From contig MU128968.1 in assembly GCA_014904985.1 (NCBI GenBank), positions 204,960 to 268,959 of the forward strand: a stretch of 64,000 bases of DNA, written 5' to 3'. The position numbers and the translations under genes were made by a program. The first letter of the stretch is position 1, and every line of letters begins with the position of its first letter. The notes under the pieces are model-generated. The model saw only the letters and a program-made list of their open reading frames with translations. It ran no database searches and was not told the DNA's origin. Positions 32,735 through 45,580 of this stretch are shown in pieces. This stretch comes from Hydnum rufescens UP504. Taxonomy: Eukaryota; Basidiomycota; Agaricomycetes; Cantharellales; Hydnaceae.

Positions 32735-34515
32735 CTATACTGTCGAGTAATTCATTAAGGAGACTAGCCCAATCTTCCTCCGTCCTTCGCCCCTTGAGCT
32801 TCTTGCGCACTGCTTCTGGCCCAAAGACTCCACCTGGGCCCAGGCGTTGCGTAGAACCCCCAAATTTCGAGTTAGACCTGAGCGCCTGCGCCAATCTTCC
32901 GTGTATCGGGCACCGCTTCCATGGAGCGGCAATCCCTCTACGTTCCTCGCTTTGAGGAAATCTAGCACGTCATCCGGATAGGCGCTTCGACTCTCGTCAT
33001 TTCCAACTAGATCGACCGTAGCATGCCCCATGTGGTCCGGGTCATATCCATGTTTCCGCAGAAGTTCTTCCCATTCTTCGAGCTCGGAGAGCAGGTCCAG
33101 CCGGGAAGGGAGGAGGGTGGGATCTGCGAGCGTGTGGGCCACAAATTGAGCCTGTGCTTGGTCTGAGGGTGCATTTGATACGTTGACAGGGAGGCCAACG
33201 AAATAGAGTGCATTCGGAGGAAATTCGGTGCTCAGACTAAGAATCTGCTTATAGAGCGGTCGAACATAACGCAGGTTGGTCGTCAAAGGTGTACGCGGCT
33301 GGGGGAAGGTGGTCGATGTGTTGGTCGATCTGGCTTTAGGATCCACTACCAATGCTCCCCCATCTTCGAGAAATGGAATCCTAACCTGGTAGCCTGTGGC
33401 GACGACCAGTGAGTCAACCGAAGACGCGGAAGTCCCGTCCACAAAATGCACGGCATCTCTGGTAAAATACGAAATGCGGGGCTTCACTATGGCCCCTGCG
33501 ACAGGGAACCCGGATTCCACTCTCGCTTAAAGAATGGAACACCTTTCCAAATAAACGCAATCAACTCAAGGTCAAACAATGCGGAGAGGTGATCGGGAAC
33601 GAACTGTCTTGGTCACAGGAGCGACATTTGAAACGACATCCCTTCCACTGCTGCCTCCACCAACAACGAGGAGACTTCGGCCTTTATATTTCAACGAATC
33701 ACGCCAGAATATTGAATGGATTATCTCCCGCTTAGGAGTACCGGGGGGTGTATTTGCAAGCCACTCATCTTGTCCCTCCCATTGAGGGAGATTGGGATAC
33801 CGAAAATGCCCTGATGCGACGACCAAGTGATCGAAAGACCGCTCAAAGACCGTGGTTTGCTCCAAGATTCGAGCTGAGGGAGGGGCCTCGCGGTGGATGC
33901 GCAAGTTCCAGTGGCCAGTGGTATCATCTCCAACCCAGGTCGCAGCTGTGACGTTGTGACGGAGATGGATGTATGGATGTAAGTTGAAATGGTCCGCAAA
34001 CGTAAGATGATATTTATGAACGTGCTCGTGTGATGGATAGAGATTCACTCCAGGAGGGAATGGGAAATCGAGATAGGTCACTGGAGATAGTAGTAGTGTC
34101 AGCATGGACAATCACCGGTGAGACCAGGGAGGGAAGCGCACTGGTAGGATGTGGTGTGTTGGTCCGCAGTGAAGGGTATAACGGGCTCTCCGGCAATGTC
34201 GGTGGCGATGGAGGCGTTAAGTCTTCAAGCCTGAGAATGGAACACGAAGTTCATTGAAAGACACGCCGCCGGGGAGGATCACCTCGGACTCACCATACCC
34301 CTCCGAGCCCCCGCCGCTGTTCGTAGAGAACAACCTCCCAGTTCAGATTCTTCTGATGTTGGATTTCGAGGATCACCTGCAGAGCGCCGAGACCACCGGT
34401 CCCCCCTCCAATTATCGCAATTGACTTTGGTTGGGGATGGTTGAGGGGTAGGGGGAATCCCCCAGTCAAGGACCAAGGCCAACGCGGCCGACAGACGACT
34501 CAAAGCCCACCTCAT
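32735..34515 (-). CDS. Flavin-containing monooxygenase-like oxidoreductase
   Basis: Four exons (34294-34515, 34142-34230, 33601-34080, 32735-33525). The N-terminal FAD-binding Rossmann motif IAIIGGGTGGLGALQ is followed by SPLYPSLRTN and DFPFPPGVNLYPSHEHV. Next come FDHLVVASGHFRYPNLPQW, a typical FMO block, and an NADPH-binding motif LLVVGGGSSGRDVV. The last exon carries VDSLVVATGYQVRIPFL and FVGLPVNV. Such enzymes hydroxylate nucleophilic N or S atoms or act on carbonyls, and the substrate here is unknown. A Leu-rich N terminus could be a signal or anchor. The start is out of frame with the FAD motif: one base fewer in the G5 or C5 run at 34451-34463 fixes it. The donor before exon 4 (GTTCCC) is unusual and tentative. 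Confidence 0.8.
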
Positions 34516-35368
34516 CACAAAATAGAGTCGGGGGTGTGTAAATGGGCAGGTCACGGAAAGTGCCCACAGATAACGCAATGAGGATGATAAATGGATCCCA
34601 CAATCCAAGCGAAGCCTGGCGTGCTTCGCATTGGCGAAGCGACATCAGTTGGATAGATTGCGGCATGGGGGGATTACAAAAAATGATCGCATGCCCTGTG
34701 ACTGGCAGTCTTTTGTCTGCGAAATCCAAGCGGACGGTCCCCGTGAGCGGGAACGATCAAAAAGGTGTATGCCAGCTGAGGCACAGCCCCAAGCTGGGTC
34801 TCCTTAAGGCGGAGGGATCCCACCGCATCCCGAACGACCCTTTCCGGTCCGTTGAATGAGACCCGGCGATTGGAAAAACTGAGTATTGATAGGGCAGGCA
34901 CAGGCGCGAGACGTCACCCCTGGGAATTTTACTTGTCTAAGGATTGGACGTATAGACTCTCCCTGGAAACTGAGATATGGAGCCGTGCAGAGTCGAGCCA
35001 CTCCGGCAAAGGTCGCTCATCATCGATGAGGGAAATATAATTTTGGAAATCCTAGACGCCCATGGACTTCCGTTTTCAGTGGCGCAGTGTCGTACTGCAC
35101 ATGGCCGGGCAAGTGAATGAAAAGACCGTTACCCCAGTTTACACGCTCCTAGCATTTCAATCGTGAAGACATGTGAGGGAGATATTACATTTGCAGAGGT
35201 TGGAAATCCCCCATTCGAGTCTAGTACTGTATATAACAAGAAGTCATTGCGGCATGATTGTAGTATGGGAGCAACTGTCGGCAGTGCTTCCCGAGCGATC
35301 CCATTATTCGAAATTTGATGACCTGGATCATGGTGTACATGGAGAGCATATTACAACAGCAGCAACAT
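34516..35368. other. Intergenic
   Basis: Between the FMO start and the Pex19 stop on the same strand. Only short ORFs without domains. Confidence 0.45.
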
Positions 35369-36634
35369 TCAGGCAATAATGCACCCTTCCGGCCCAGGTA
35401 AGCCATCCGAATTAAGGTTCTACGATGGTGAATCAGCACGGGTTTAGTATCTTGATAAGAGTAGACGTCAGGCACAAATAACACACCATCCCTGGAGGCA
35501 GTTCCCCCATGATTTCTTCCGGGGGGGAGCCGAGGGACTGCATCTGTCACTCGCAAGGGTTAATCGGGGGGAAGACAGATCTATGACCCCTCACTCGTTA
35601 CCTCATTCATAAGACCAAGGATTTTCGTCGACTGAGCCGGATCGTCATCTTTATAATCACGTCGCTCGAACACAGCGACGATTTCATGGACCTTAGATAA
35701 TTGATTCGTATAGCGAGTCTTGTCTTCGGCCGAGAGAACCGCCTCGTTCTTGGATAAATATGCAGGGAACTTGAGTAGACCACGGGACTGTGAGGGGTAG
35801 TCTTTTCGGCTAATTATGATCCAGCGAGCTCACCTTTTCCTGGAGCTCCTTCAGGGGGTCATATAAAATGTCTTTTGACATCAGTTGCGTCATCATACCC
35901 TCAACCATGGTTTGGAAATCGCCTTCATTGGCTCCTTGTCCATCGGCATCGTCAAGAGCTCCAAGATCCAAGTCGGCAAGCAACTTTGCAAGAGGATCAG
36001 AAGGGTTTGAGGAATCGGACTGACGATCCCTGGATGAACGAATGAACGAAATTGATATTTCTTGAGTACGAACCTGAAGATTATCTTCACTGGTCTTGAG
36101 CTTCTGCATTGCTTCCAAAATCTTTTTCTGAAATCCATCGACATTCGGGGGCGGATCTTCTACTCTTGCTGGGCCGGCCGGGGCTTTCCCTGGCGCAGTA
36201 GAATCAGGCGCACCAAATAAATCGACGCCACCCCTACTAGCCTCCTCCATTCCCGCAATGAGAATTTTCTCCCACGAAGCCTGTGCCTCAGAATCCTCGC
36301 CGGAAGATGAGGGCTTTCCCAGATCGCGCATCAGGGCTTCCATTCCTGCAGCAAGTTGTTCGGCAAAATCTTCTGAGAGCGCATCTGGTGAAGATGATTG
36401 AGATGGGCCGGCATTTGGCACATCCGCAGCTGTCGTGGGTGGAGGTGGTTTAGCTGGAGGCTGAGGTACGGGTCTTGGGGCGGGATTGAATTGGTCGAGA
36501 ACGTCTGCCAAGATCGGCTATGAGCTCGAGTCTCTGAATGACACACGAGGTACAACTATCCTACCATCTAAATCGTCTACATCTTCGTCTGGATCATTAG
36601 GCGGGGCTGGCGTTTTTCCTAGATCCTTGGACAT
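35369..36634 (-). CDS. PEX19: Peroxisomal membrane protein import receptor Pex19
   Basis: Five exons (36565-36634, 35834-36504, 35602-35769, 35487-35543, 35369-35419) join in frame to 338 residues. The N terminus is acidic and disordered (Pex3-binding end). Central helices contain GGVDLFG and MVEGMMTQLMSKDILYDPLKEL. The C-terminal cargo-binding part has KVHEIVAVFERRDYKDDDPA and MQSLGSPPEEIMGELPPGM. The last four residues CIIA form a CaaX farnesylation box, as expected. The protein binds newly made peroxisomal membrane proteins in the cytosol and delivers them to Pex3. No frameshift is needed, which makes it a useful control against its neighbours. Confidence 0.95.
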
Positions 36635-37077
36635 TCCAGTCAAAGATGGCCCCAATGGGACGAGTCGGCAGCGCGGAATGCCGAGTCGGATGTTACTCAC
36701 CGCCGGCACCTACCGGCCTCTTGGGTCTCGATTGAGTCCATTCACTGTGGACCTGTGGGGATCCAAAAGGCGGATAGGGGTCGGCAGGGGGCGCCAGGAT
36801 TCACCCTGTAGGTGCCTAGATACGTTCTTTTGGGAAGCTCTCGTGCCGCCCACTTTAAGCAAATACAGCACCTGAACCCTTATTTTGACTCTCGACTGCC
36901 GGAATCACCCTGCAGGACATCTACGACCTTGACCCCATGCCACACTCTATGTATTCATGTTGCCGAGAACCCGCCCTACCCTTCACGTAACTCCCAAGTG
37001 GCGGCCCGGCAGTCCGGCCCAAGGTACATTACCAGCGCTATGCGAAAGATAATCCCCCAGTTCTTCTCGCAACTCTG
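36635..37077. other. Divergent promoter region of PEX19 and the MFS gene
   Basis: 443 bp between head-to-head genes. Contains the palindrome-like CCGGCACCTACCGGCC near 36703, a sequence also seen near 1450 (CCGGCACCTACCGGGCC). No gene. Confidence 0.45.
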
Positions 37078-39187
37078 ATGCCTCGAGTAAAATCTGGAGC
37101 TCCACTTTCGCCAGATGATGATGTTTCAGAGAAAGGCGATCATCCAGATGATGAGAAGAGCCCCCAAGATTTGTATGGTGGCCTTCCAAGCCCTCTCAAC
37201 AGAGATTCGAACCTCGCAATACCTGACCTGCTGGACGACTATAACGACGAATATCCAGAAGGTGGACGTGGGTGGATCGTGGTTTTGGGGTGCTTTTTAC
37301 AAGCAGCTGGCTCGTTAGATAAGCCTTTTCGATTACAAGCACCAACCACCCGCCTTAATCTTGTGTGCGTTTATAGGCATGCCATTGGCTTATGGCGTTT
37401 TCCAAGAATATTATACTTCCCACAACGTCTTCCCTGGGACTAGTGGGGTAAGTGTGGGACGGTGTTGACACCCCCCCTTCTCTTTTAATCTCTGCGATTA
37501 CAGTCGATCCTCAGCTTGCTCGGAACCACTAATGGAGCAGTCATGCCCATCACGTCCTTTTTCTTCGGGAAACTTGCGGATCGCTAGTGAGTGTTAATTG
37601 CTGTGGTAGCCGCGCTCGCTGTTCGCATCTAATCCAACCTGTATTAGTGGGTACAGGGTATGACCGCGCGCATGTCAAAGTCATTCCAATCCACTCACTG
37701 ACAATGTGGTCAGCGTTTCATAATTTTAGGCTCTATTAGTAGTTTTTGCGGGATTTTCGGCTCTGCGTGGTGCACAAAGCTGTGGCATTATTTTCTCACC
37801 CAGGTTCGGTTTCAGAACTAGGTTATTGACTGGCATACTGATTTCCACGTGCGTTTGGCAGGGCGTTGTGCAGGTAAATTATTTTCATGTTGCATTCTGT
37901 GCATCCCTTAACTAACACTTCTCCGACAAGGGGTTTTGCAACGGCGTGGTTTACCCAGGTAGTCTGTGCGTACCCATGTCAGTGGTTTAAACGACGGAGA
38001 GGTCTCGCCACCGGAATTTCTATTGCGGGGGCTTCGATTGGTAAGTTCTGGTCCTCATCCTGTACATCCCGCCCATATTTACTCGCTCCGTGGGACGCAC
38101 AAATGGAAGGCGGCGGAGGTTCTGCAATGATCCTCCGAATATTATTAAACAGAATGAGTTTGCGACGCACATTCTTGGTGTTTTCCGCCATCGACGCCGT
38201 GGTGCTGTTGATTGCTGGCCTTCTACTCAAAGAACGGCCAAGGCGCCGAGGCCTCAGACACATTTGGTTCCTAAGATCAATTGGGTCGATTCTCGGCTAT
38301 TCAAGGACCCTGTCTTTTGGAGCCTTACAATGTCGCTTGTCATGACTGTCTTGTGAGCATGATTTACCATGAGCGAGCCCTTTTTATGCCACTTCCCAAG
38401 TCGAGCAAGATGTTATTCTGCTGGATATGATGAAGTGTCCCATCCCCCCTTTCCACGCTTCTTCCTGATCATCGCTGTGTTCATTCTTATTGACACTGTT
38501 TCCCCTTCTTTTTCTGAATCGCGGGTCCCTGTAGTGGATATCAGGTCCCCTACTTCTTCTTGTCTGTTTACACTCGCGAGAAGACCCTCAACATTTCCCA
38601 GACGCTCTCCACGCTCCCTATCACAGTCTGCAATTTCTCCGCTGCGCTGGGTCGAGTGCTAGTTGGCTTCGCTTCGGACCATCTTGGACCTACTAATACG
38701 TTCATCATCGCCATCACTGTGTCCGGCCTTCTGCAGGCGGTCATGTGGAATTTCGCGTATTCATATGCAACGATCATGGCCTTTTCGATGCTCTATGGAT
38801 TTTGGGGCGGGTGCTTTGTCAGCTTGCTGTCCCCAGTCGCCGCTCAGTTGTTCGGCCACAAGCAACTAGCAAATGTGTCGGGCTTGCTCGCATTGACCTA
38901 TATGCCTGGTGAGTTCTCATTTACCTCCATCGGGATGTCTGCAGTCTCATATTGAATTGGTAGGAATTACGGCGGGACCCACTATTGCGAGCGTGGTCTT
39001 ATCGTCTTCGAGGCATAATTGGCATGTTGTGACCATCTATAGTGGAGGCGTGCAGCTGGTCGGGGTCTTGATATTCTTATACGGTCAGTTCCGATCTCAA
39101 TCCCATCGTTCACTCCAAGATATTAAAGGGTATAAACACTTCGCAGCTCGTTTCAAGAGGGAACGTCGCGTTTTTTCATTTTACTGA
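37078..39187 (+). CDS. Monocarboxylate-transporter-like MFS permease
   Basis: About ten short exons. An acidic cytosolic N terminus ends in YPEGGRGWIVVLGCFLQAA, the signature entry to helix 1 of the MCT family. Then come MPLAYGVFQEYYTSHNVFPG, SILSLLGTTNGAVMPITSFF, FATAWFTQVVCAYPCQWFKR with RRGLATGISIAGASIG, and FLVFSAIDAVVLLIAGLLL. After a long intron follow YQVPYFFLSVYTREKTLNI, NFSAALGRVLVGFASDHLG and YGFWGGCFVSLLSPVAAQLF. Twelve membrane helices are expected. Fungal MCH-type members transport unknown substrates or riboflavin rather than simple monocarboxylates. The frame slips near 38238 (a missing base after KERP) and probably near 37300 and 37925. Confidence 0.82.
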
Positions 39188-40622
39188 GAGGCGAGGAAGA
39201 TCGTTGGTTTGTGCAATAGTAGGCGATCCTTAGAGTATCACTACGCACAGACGAAGTCATCGGTCGAATTCATGTGACTGTCACGTTTGCTATCCCTGTA
39301 GATACATGTCAATTGTAGACTATTGACAGTTGGATGGTGTTAATTCTCGCATTGCATGGCGATCTTGTTCCTGATGCTCATGGACTGCGTCGTATGCCAG
39401 TTCGTAAAATGCATATATTCCGGCGGTTTCAACTGGAGCCAATTAACCAGGGTGGAGTCGTAGTCTCGAAGTAGCTACAGGGGAAAGGTTAAGACCGAAG
39501 GAGGGAACGCTTTAACTCCGTCTATAGCCGTTGGAGCCGAGGCGGACATGCAGAATTAATGGAATTAAAACCAAATATAGCATAGCTCCGCGACACCATA
39601 GCGCGTGAGAACTTGGCACTGGTGGGCATTAGTTTTATCGCCCCTAGAGAGTCTCTCATCTGCCCAGACATCAGCGAACAAAACAGAGAATGGTATTGTT
39701 ACTATTTAACCCCAAGTCAACATCATTCTATTTTCTCTAGTAACTAATTCAAGTCCCTATCTAAGTCAATAAATACGGCCTGACCGGGTGGACAAGTCCA
39801 AATGTGAGGAATGGAGCACTGGGCAACAATAGCAAAGAGCGTGTTTGAATCAGAGCTCAAGTAAACGTGACTTCGGTACATCCCGAGAAACTGATGTGCT
39901 GACTTAAGCAATCAGCGCCCCAATTCCAACATGACATGCCACCAAGAGATCAAGTCCCAATTTTTGTCCAAATGTATAGCGTATCCTGATTTGTAATCAC
40001 CCGTTAAGGGAATTTCCTTTTTCGTATTCTCAACTGTACAGCTCCCGCGGAAACCCCCGAGGCCTCCTTCGGTCCTCTTACAGGAGATGGAGATCATTCC
40101 TTTAGCCTTCGATATGCTGCCCATGACAAAGATTGGCAGCCAAATAAGCAGCAAAGGGTAGAAGTGTGACCTCAGTGATCACTTGCAACTCGATTAGCAA
40201 TGTATTACCGTTTAAATCTATCCAGAAGCCTCCTAAAGCATATCCAGATGCTCCCAGTAACTCCCTAATATAAGGTCAAAAAAATACTTAGGGCCCCCAG
40301 AGGGTTTAAGCAGGTTCTCAATCAGCCTCTATATAGAGGCTACCCCTATTGTTCAATAAGATAAATCACATGACTGCACTGCCCACTGATGTAATTTTCC
40401 GGCAAACTCCAGCCATTACGGAATGTTGCTAAAAGTAGAATATACGGATCTATCCATGAAAACACGTGATCTATTTGTACTTTAACCAATTCAACTTCAA
40501 CATAGAGCGCTATTCAGGGGTACTTATGTTCCCTGGTTTGATCACGTGCACCACCTTGCCTGTGTTGTGTCTCATCAGGGTTGGTTAGACTTCTAATCAG
40601 TGCCAAACACGGTTCGTAAGGT
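39188..40622. other. Gene-poor interval with one small minus ORF
   Basis: A minus-strand ORF from an ATG at 40124 to a stop at 39912 codes for 70 residues with ISISCKRTEGGLGGFRGSC and SGYAIHLDKNWDLISWW. It looks like a small beta-rich domain, but has no confirmed start, signal peptide or family. The rest shows no gene. Confidence 0.3.
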
Positions 40623-43193
40623 ATGTTTGCAACTCTGGTAGTGGGCTTTTCCCTTGGTTTGGGCCTTCAAACCCTTCCTTTCGTCAATGGCGCCGTAATC
40701 ACGGACCCTTTGCTCGCGTCCAACAAAACATTCGACTACATCGTGGTAGGCGGAGGTTTGGCCGGTCTGACGGTACGCAGTGATCCTTCGACACGTCTTC
40801 CGCCCACTCTCATAGACGTGCCGCTGTAAAACTCAAGGTGGCAGGTCGACTTTCGGAGAGTGCGTCCATCACGGTTCTGGTCATCGAAGCAGGATCCGAC
40901 AATCGCCAGGACCCTCGTGTGTACGATATCTATCGATACGGGCAGGCATTCCAGTCAGAATTAGACTGGTCATACCCTACTGATCAGAAGAAATCCATTC
41001 GCGCGTGAGTGACCTGGGGAATACTTCTAAGTTGGTTCGTGTCCTAGAGGCTGACCTTGATTTCCGGCATTCGCTGCGAAAGGGGGAAGACATTGGGTGG
41101 CTCGAGCTCTATCAATGGCGCCGCTTGGACCCGCGGGCTCAAGCAGCAGTACGACTCGTGGATTCAGCTCTTGGACCCAGCTGACGCTGGTTCTGGATGG
41201 GACTGGAATGGCATGTTCAGTTACATGAAGAAGGTCAGTTCACCGCTATTATCGCCTTCCTTCCTAACGTCGAGCGCGTCATTGATGAATCTCGCACAGG
41301 CAGAGGCATTCTCTGCTCCAAATAGTGGTCAGAAGGCTAAAGGTGCGAACTCCATAGCAGCCTATCATGGGACTGTTGGGCCGGTGCAAGTAACATTCCC
41401 GTGCGCATATCTTTTTCTTCGATCTGCTATCCTTGGCGATGGCAAGTTAACTTATGCAAGGCAGTGATTTAATGTACGGTGGACCTCAACAACCTGCGTT
41501 TGCATCTGCGATGGTCAAACTTGGTCTGAAGAAATATAAAGATTTAAACGGCGGGACGCCGAATTGTGTCTCTTTCACACCTAATGTGCGTCGTTCGCAC
41601 TGCCATGGTCGTCCCGTTTTTCAATCTTGTCTCGTGTAGTCGATCAACCCGCACGACCAAGACCATCGCTCTTCTTCTGCAACTGCATACCTTTCTCCAG
41701 TAGAGTCTACTCGCACGGGATGGACGACACTGGTTGGCCAACAAGTCACGAAAATTCTTTTCAGCCCATCTACGATTCTTCCACGCGTCGCCACTGGTGT
41801 TCAGTTCGGAACAGCCTCTGGACAGCGGTACACTGCTCATGCGCGAAAGGAAGTCATCCTTGCCGCCGGCTCTATTGGTGTGAGTCTTGTTTCGAACATT
41901 CACCGGATGTGCGTGAGTTGACAAAGTAGACCCTCTGGTTTTCTTGGTGATTCAGTCTCCAGCACTGCTTCAATTGTCAGGCATTGGTGATGCCACTGCA
42001 TTATCCAAGCTTGGTATACCCTCGATCATTGACCTCAAGACAGTTGGAAAGAATCTTCAGGAGCAAGTCCGTCCGTCTCCCTAGTTATTTTCTCCAGATT
42101 CTGATATTGTCAAATTAGACACTCAATTCTGTGGGTGCTGGTGGAACGAATTTCAACTTTGGCGGAAGCGGTCCTTCGGACGTGATAGCGTATCCGAATA
42201 TATACGAAGTATGTCCTCCAGATGATATTTTCTCTCTATGAAAGTTGCGTCCTGAAGGTGAACTCTTCCGCCAGCTGTTTGGGTCGAATGCCGCCACAGT
42301 GGTGGCATCCATTCAGAATTCCCTTTCGTCATGGGCATCCTCGCAAGCAGGATCAGCACTCTCTGCCGCCGCATTGCAGACTATCTACAAGGTGCAAGCC
42401 AACGCAATCATCAACGATAAGGGTACGTTCCGGGTGTCTCTCTGTTATAATCCCGCCTACTTCACTATTCACTCTTATGAACATGTAGCACCTGTCGCGG
42501 AGATGTTCTACAACAATGGCTCCCCAGCCAAGATCGGTTTACTGATCTGGCAATTGTTGCCATTCTCCCGGGGTACCGTGTCTATCATCGTAAGTCTCCT
42601 GTTCCACGCAGGGTATGCGTGGTTTTCATGGTGTTCTTGCAGTCCAGCAACCCGTTCACCAAGCCTCAAACGAATGTCAACTACTTCTCGGTCGATTTTG
42701 ACCTGACTGTTCAGGTTGGTGTGGCACGGATGGCTCGGCGCGTCTTCCAAACTGCCCCTCTCAGGTGAGGAAAGCTCCTCAGTGTTGAATCATCCCTTGA
42801 CTCATGCGTTCACGAGAATAGTACCTTGTCCACGGGCGAGACTATTCCCGGCTTCAAAAACGTCCCGGATAGCGCTGTCCATGGCTCAGATGCAGACTGG
42901 AGGAAATGGATCAGGTCCCACTTTTTCCCAGTGAGCCACCCCATCGCAACATGCGCCATGATGTCACGTTCGCTAGGAGGTTAGCGTTCGCCAGGTGTCT
43001 CCCTTACTCTTCCAGCATGTTAATTGTTTCTAACATTTAGGCGTCGTGGATTCTAAAGCTTCTCGTTTACGATACGAAGAACGTGCGCGTGGTGGATGCC
43101 TCCGTCATGCCTCTCCAAGTCAGCGCCCATCTCTCGAGTTCTCTGTACGGTATTGCCGAAAAAGCTGCCGATATCATCAAGAGCGCACAGTGA
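40623..43193 (+). CDS. Secreted GMC (glucose-methanol-choline) oxidoreductase
   Basis: About twelve exons starting at 40623-40772, 40838-41004 and 41050-41233. A signal peptide (MFATLVVGFSLGLGLQTL) precedes the FAD motif FDYIVVGGGLAGLTVAGRL and VLVIEAGSD. GMC signature 1 reads KTLGGSSSINGAAWTRG. Signature 2 reads GSIGSPALLQLSGIG. The C-terminal catalytic region has VSHPIATCAMM and VRVVDASVMPLQVSAHL, whose two His are the expected active-site pair. These flavoenzymes oxidise sugars or alcohols outside the cell and make hydrogen peroxide. The GVVDSKLLVYDTKNVRVVDAS ending resembles glucose oxidase or aryl-alcohol oxidase relatives, and the substrate cannot be fixed from sequence. Splice sites are regular and no frameshift is needed. 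Confidence 0.9.
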
Positions 43194-43888
43194 ACAGTGG
43201 TAAATCCATGCATAATCTATTCAAGGTTCTTTCTGAGCCTGAGCCTCGTTCCCGTATCCGGTTCTTTTTTTTTCTTCTTCACACGCTCTCTTGCCAGTGC
43301 CCTCTCGTTCAATTGACCCTCGTTGCTATAGTAGATAGTGTTTGTCCTCGTTTGGATTAATTCTATGACATCTCTGCTCATATTCCTCAGAATCATTGGT
43401 TGAAAACTAAGAATCACAGTAGTAGGCCAAGGCGGTCTACCGAACCTCTCTTGGATTACTATGCGGGCTCATATTCATTCTTCATGTTTGTATATTTTAC
43501 CACAGCTGAGGCATCCGGAGGGGGATATAATGAAGACGGGACGCCTAATCTTTACACAAGTTGGTGGGAGGACACGGAATCAATAGAGGGCTAGGAAACG
43601 GCTGTAATGTCAAACACAAAAATTGGATCCACAGTGTGCCGAAGTGAAGAAATGAAAACCATCACAACGGCTAGAGAGAGGCAAGGAGCCCGTAGCGATG
43701 CTTGAGATGGAATCAACGATCACTGGGGTGAAGGCCCCGTGGATTCGCGGCCGTTATGACTGGTGGTGCTGTTTGTACCTGCGCCCGGGCATCTCCAAGC
43801 AGTGCGTCCGATCGACTGGGATAGAGCAAGGGACCAAAGTCAACAAAAAAAGGGATCTCATGTGAGTGAAAATAAAATGGAACGGCAC
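43194..43888. other. Convergent 3' intergenic region
   Basis: Between the GMC gene and the Aly/REF stop. No gene. A pyrimidine-rich T/C tract lies near 43265. Confidence 0.45.
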
Positions 43889-44890
43889 TCACAAGCCACC
43901 AGCGCTACCCCCGGAGTCTGGCAAGAGATCGAATTCTGGACTCTTGGGCGTCGTGATGCCAGTTGCGAGTGCACGACGAAGGAGGGAAGTCGACGGCGCA
44001 ACGGCGACTCGAGGATGACGACCTCCAGAGTCCGACCGTCCGCTTGCTGATTGTTAAATTTTTGCCGCGCGTCGGCAGCAAGTTGATAGTTGGCAAATTT
44101 GACTTGAACTGTTACAGAACTTTTGTTGTTGAGGTCCACTTCCTTTGCAGACAGCACGGTCGGAGTGGCGCTATCTGGATCGCCAAATATGGCCTAGAGA
44201 CAGAAGTGCCTTGAGAATGGCCGGGCCGAGATCAGTATGTGGGAATCCAACATACGGCTACATCTTCCGCAGTCGTACCGGGGACCAAATTTCGAACCTC
44301 GACGGTTGTCGCACTCGCTCCCTTGACGCTGATAGGACCGCTCGACGCCACTTTCGACCTCCCGCGTCCTCCAGAAGTCTCACCCGTTAAAGCAGCGAGA
44401 GTCTTCCTGGCCAAGTGCGACTGCGACAGAGCCCCACCCGGTCTCCGTTGATCTCCGCGTCCACCACCACTGTAGCGGTCATGGGCCCACTGCCCAACTG
44501 CACCAGCATCCCCTCGCTCATCATCATCTCGAAAGCCTCCGGGAGGTCTTGAAGATTGTAATCGAGCGGCAAGTGCCCCTCCTTTGATATGGTTTTGTTC
44601 CACGAAGCCGCTGTGTCCCCACTTCCCGTCTGGCGCAGATGATTCGCGAGACTAATAGTCATTGGTGCAAACCAATCGGAGTAATGAGGATAAGAGTCAC
44701 CAATGAGACACATTTGGCCACATACGTATGGGCTAGGACGGTTCGATTTTCTGTTTATAGAATTTGAGACGACTCGACCAGTCGCGGCTTGAGCATTATT
44801 ATTCCCGCGTCTACCCCGCGCGGAGGCACGCTGTGCACTGATACGCTGGTCGAGTGACATGTCGAGGTCCATTACAGTGCTATCGGTCAT
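43889..44890 (-). CDS. Aly/REF (Yra1-like) mRNA export adaptor
   Basis: Three exons (44726-44890, 44256-44651, 43889-44193). The N terminus has MDLDMSLDQRISAQR, the helicase-binding (UAP56/Sub2) box of this family, followed by Arg/Gly-rich regions. The RRM begins KGASATTVEVRNLVPGTTAE and continues AIFGDP, AKEVDLNNKSSVTVQVKF and YQLAADARQKFNNQQADGRT. Aly proteins bind spliced mRNA and hand it to the export receptor. At the GG at 43994-43995 one added base moves the end from an implausible Arg/Ser tail to PKSPEFDLLPDSGG, matching the usual C-terminal region. Confidence 0.85.
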
Positions 44891-45580
44891 GTTTTATCCA
44901 AGGAGTAGTTTGGTGCAAAATGGAGGGTTACGCGGAAACTGCCGACAGCATCACAAACAAGCCAGTACAGTACCGAATCCCCCAGCGAAGAATCCATTCG
45001 CTCATAGAAGGCTCTATTGTTCGACTTTGATAGGATCATGCTTTGGCGAGGGGGTCCCCGTCGTCACGTCAAGTTGTCGTTCCTCTCTTAGGATTGATGT
45101 CCATGCCAACGTTGAAGATTTTGGAGCTCACGGTCAAGATCGTGGTCAACTCTTACCTGATCACTCCCAGTCCTCCTTGTGGTAGAATTGATAAGAAATC
45201 CGAAGGTAATACTCACATACATTTCTTCAACCTTATTCTTTATAACGGCGGCGCCATTCCATGAACTATGGTCCGTTGACACGCTTAGTTGTGCTCTGAA
45301 TACCTTCTTTGCTAGGCTGCACCTTATCGTACGAAGACCGTCTTGGCTTGTAAAATCGGCGCCGGGGCGAACGTCTGGTTATCCGCCAAGAATTGCCTTT
45401 TACTCTGAAACTCTGATAATGAAAGAGTATTGTGTCTCTCTAATGCACCTCTGCCATAAATGGGCCGTCGTAGCGAACATTATGTTGCATGTTGCATCCT
45501 GGGTCGGAGATGAGTTACGCGTAATTGCCCTAAATTGCCTTGTTTGGGATAAGGAATGGCCGGGTACTGCCGAAACAAGT
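44891..45580. other. Divergent 5' region of Aly and RNase III
   Basis: The RNase III frame stays open upstream to about 45179 without a conserved sequence, so an upstream exon or longer N terminus is possible. No other gene. Confidence 0.4.
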
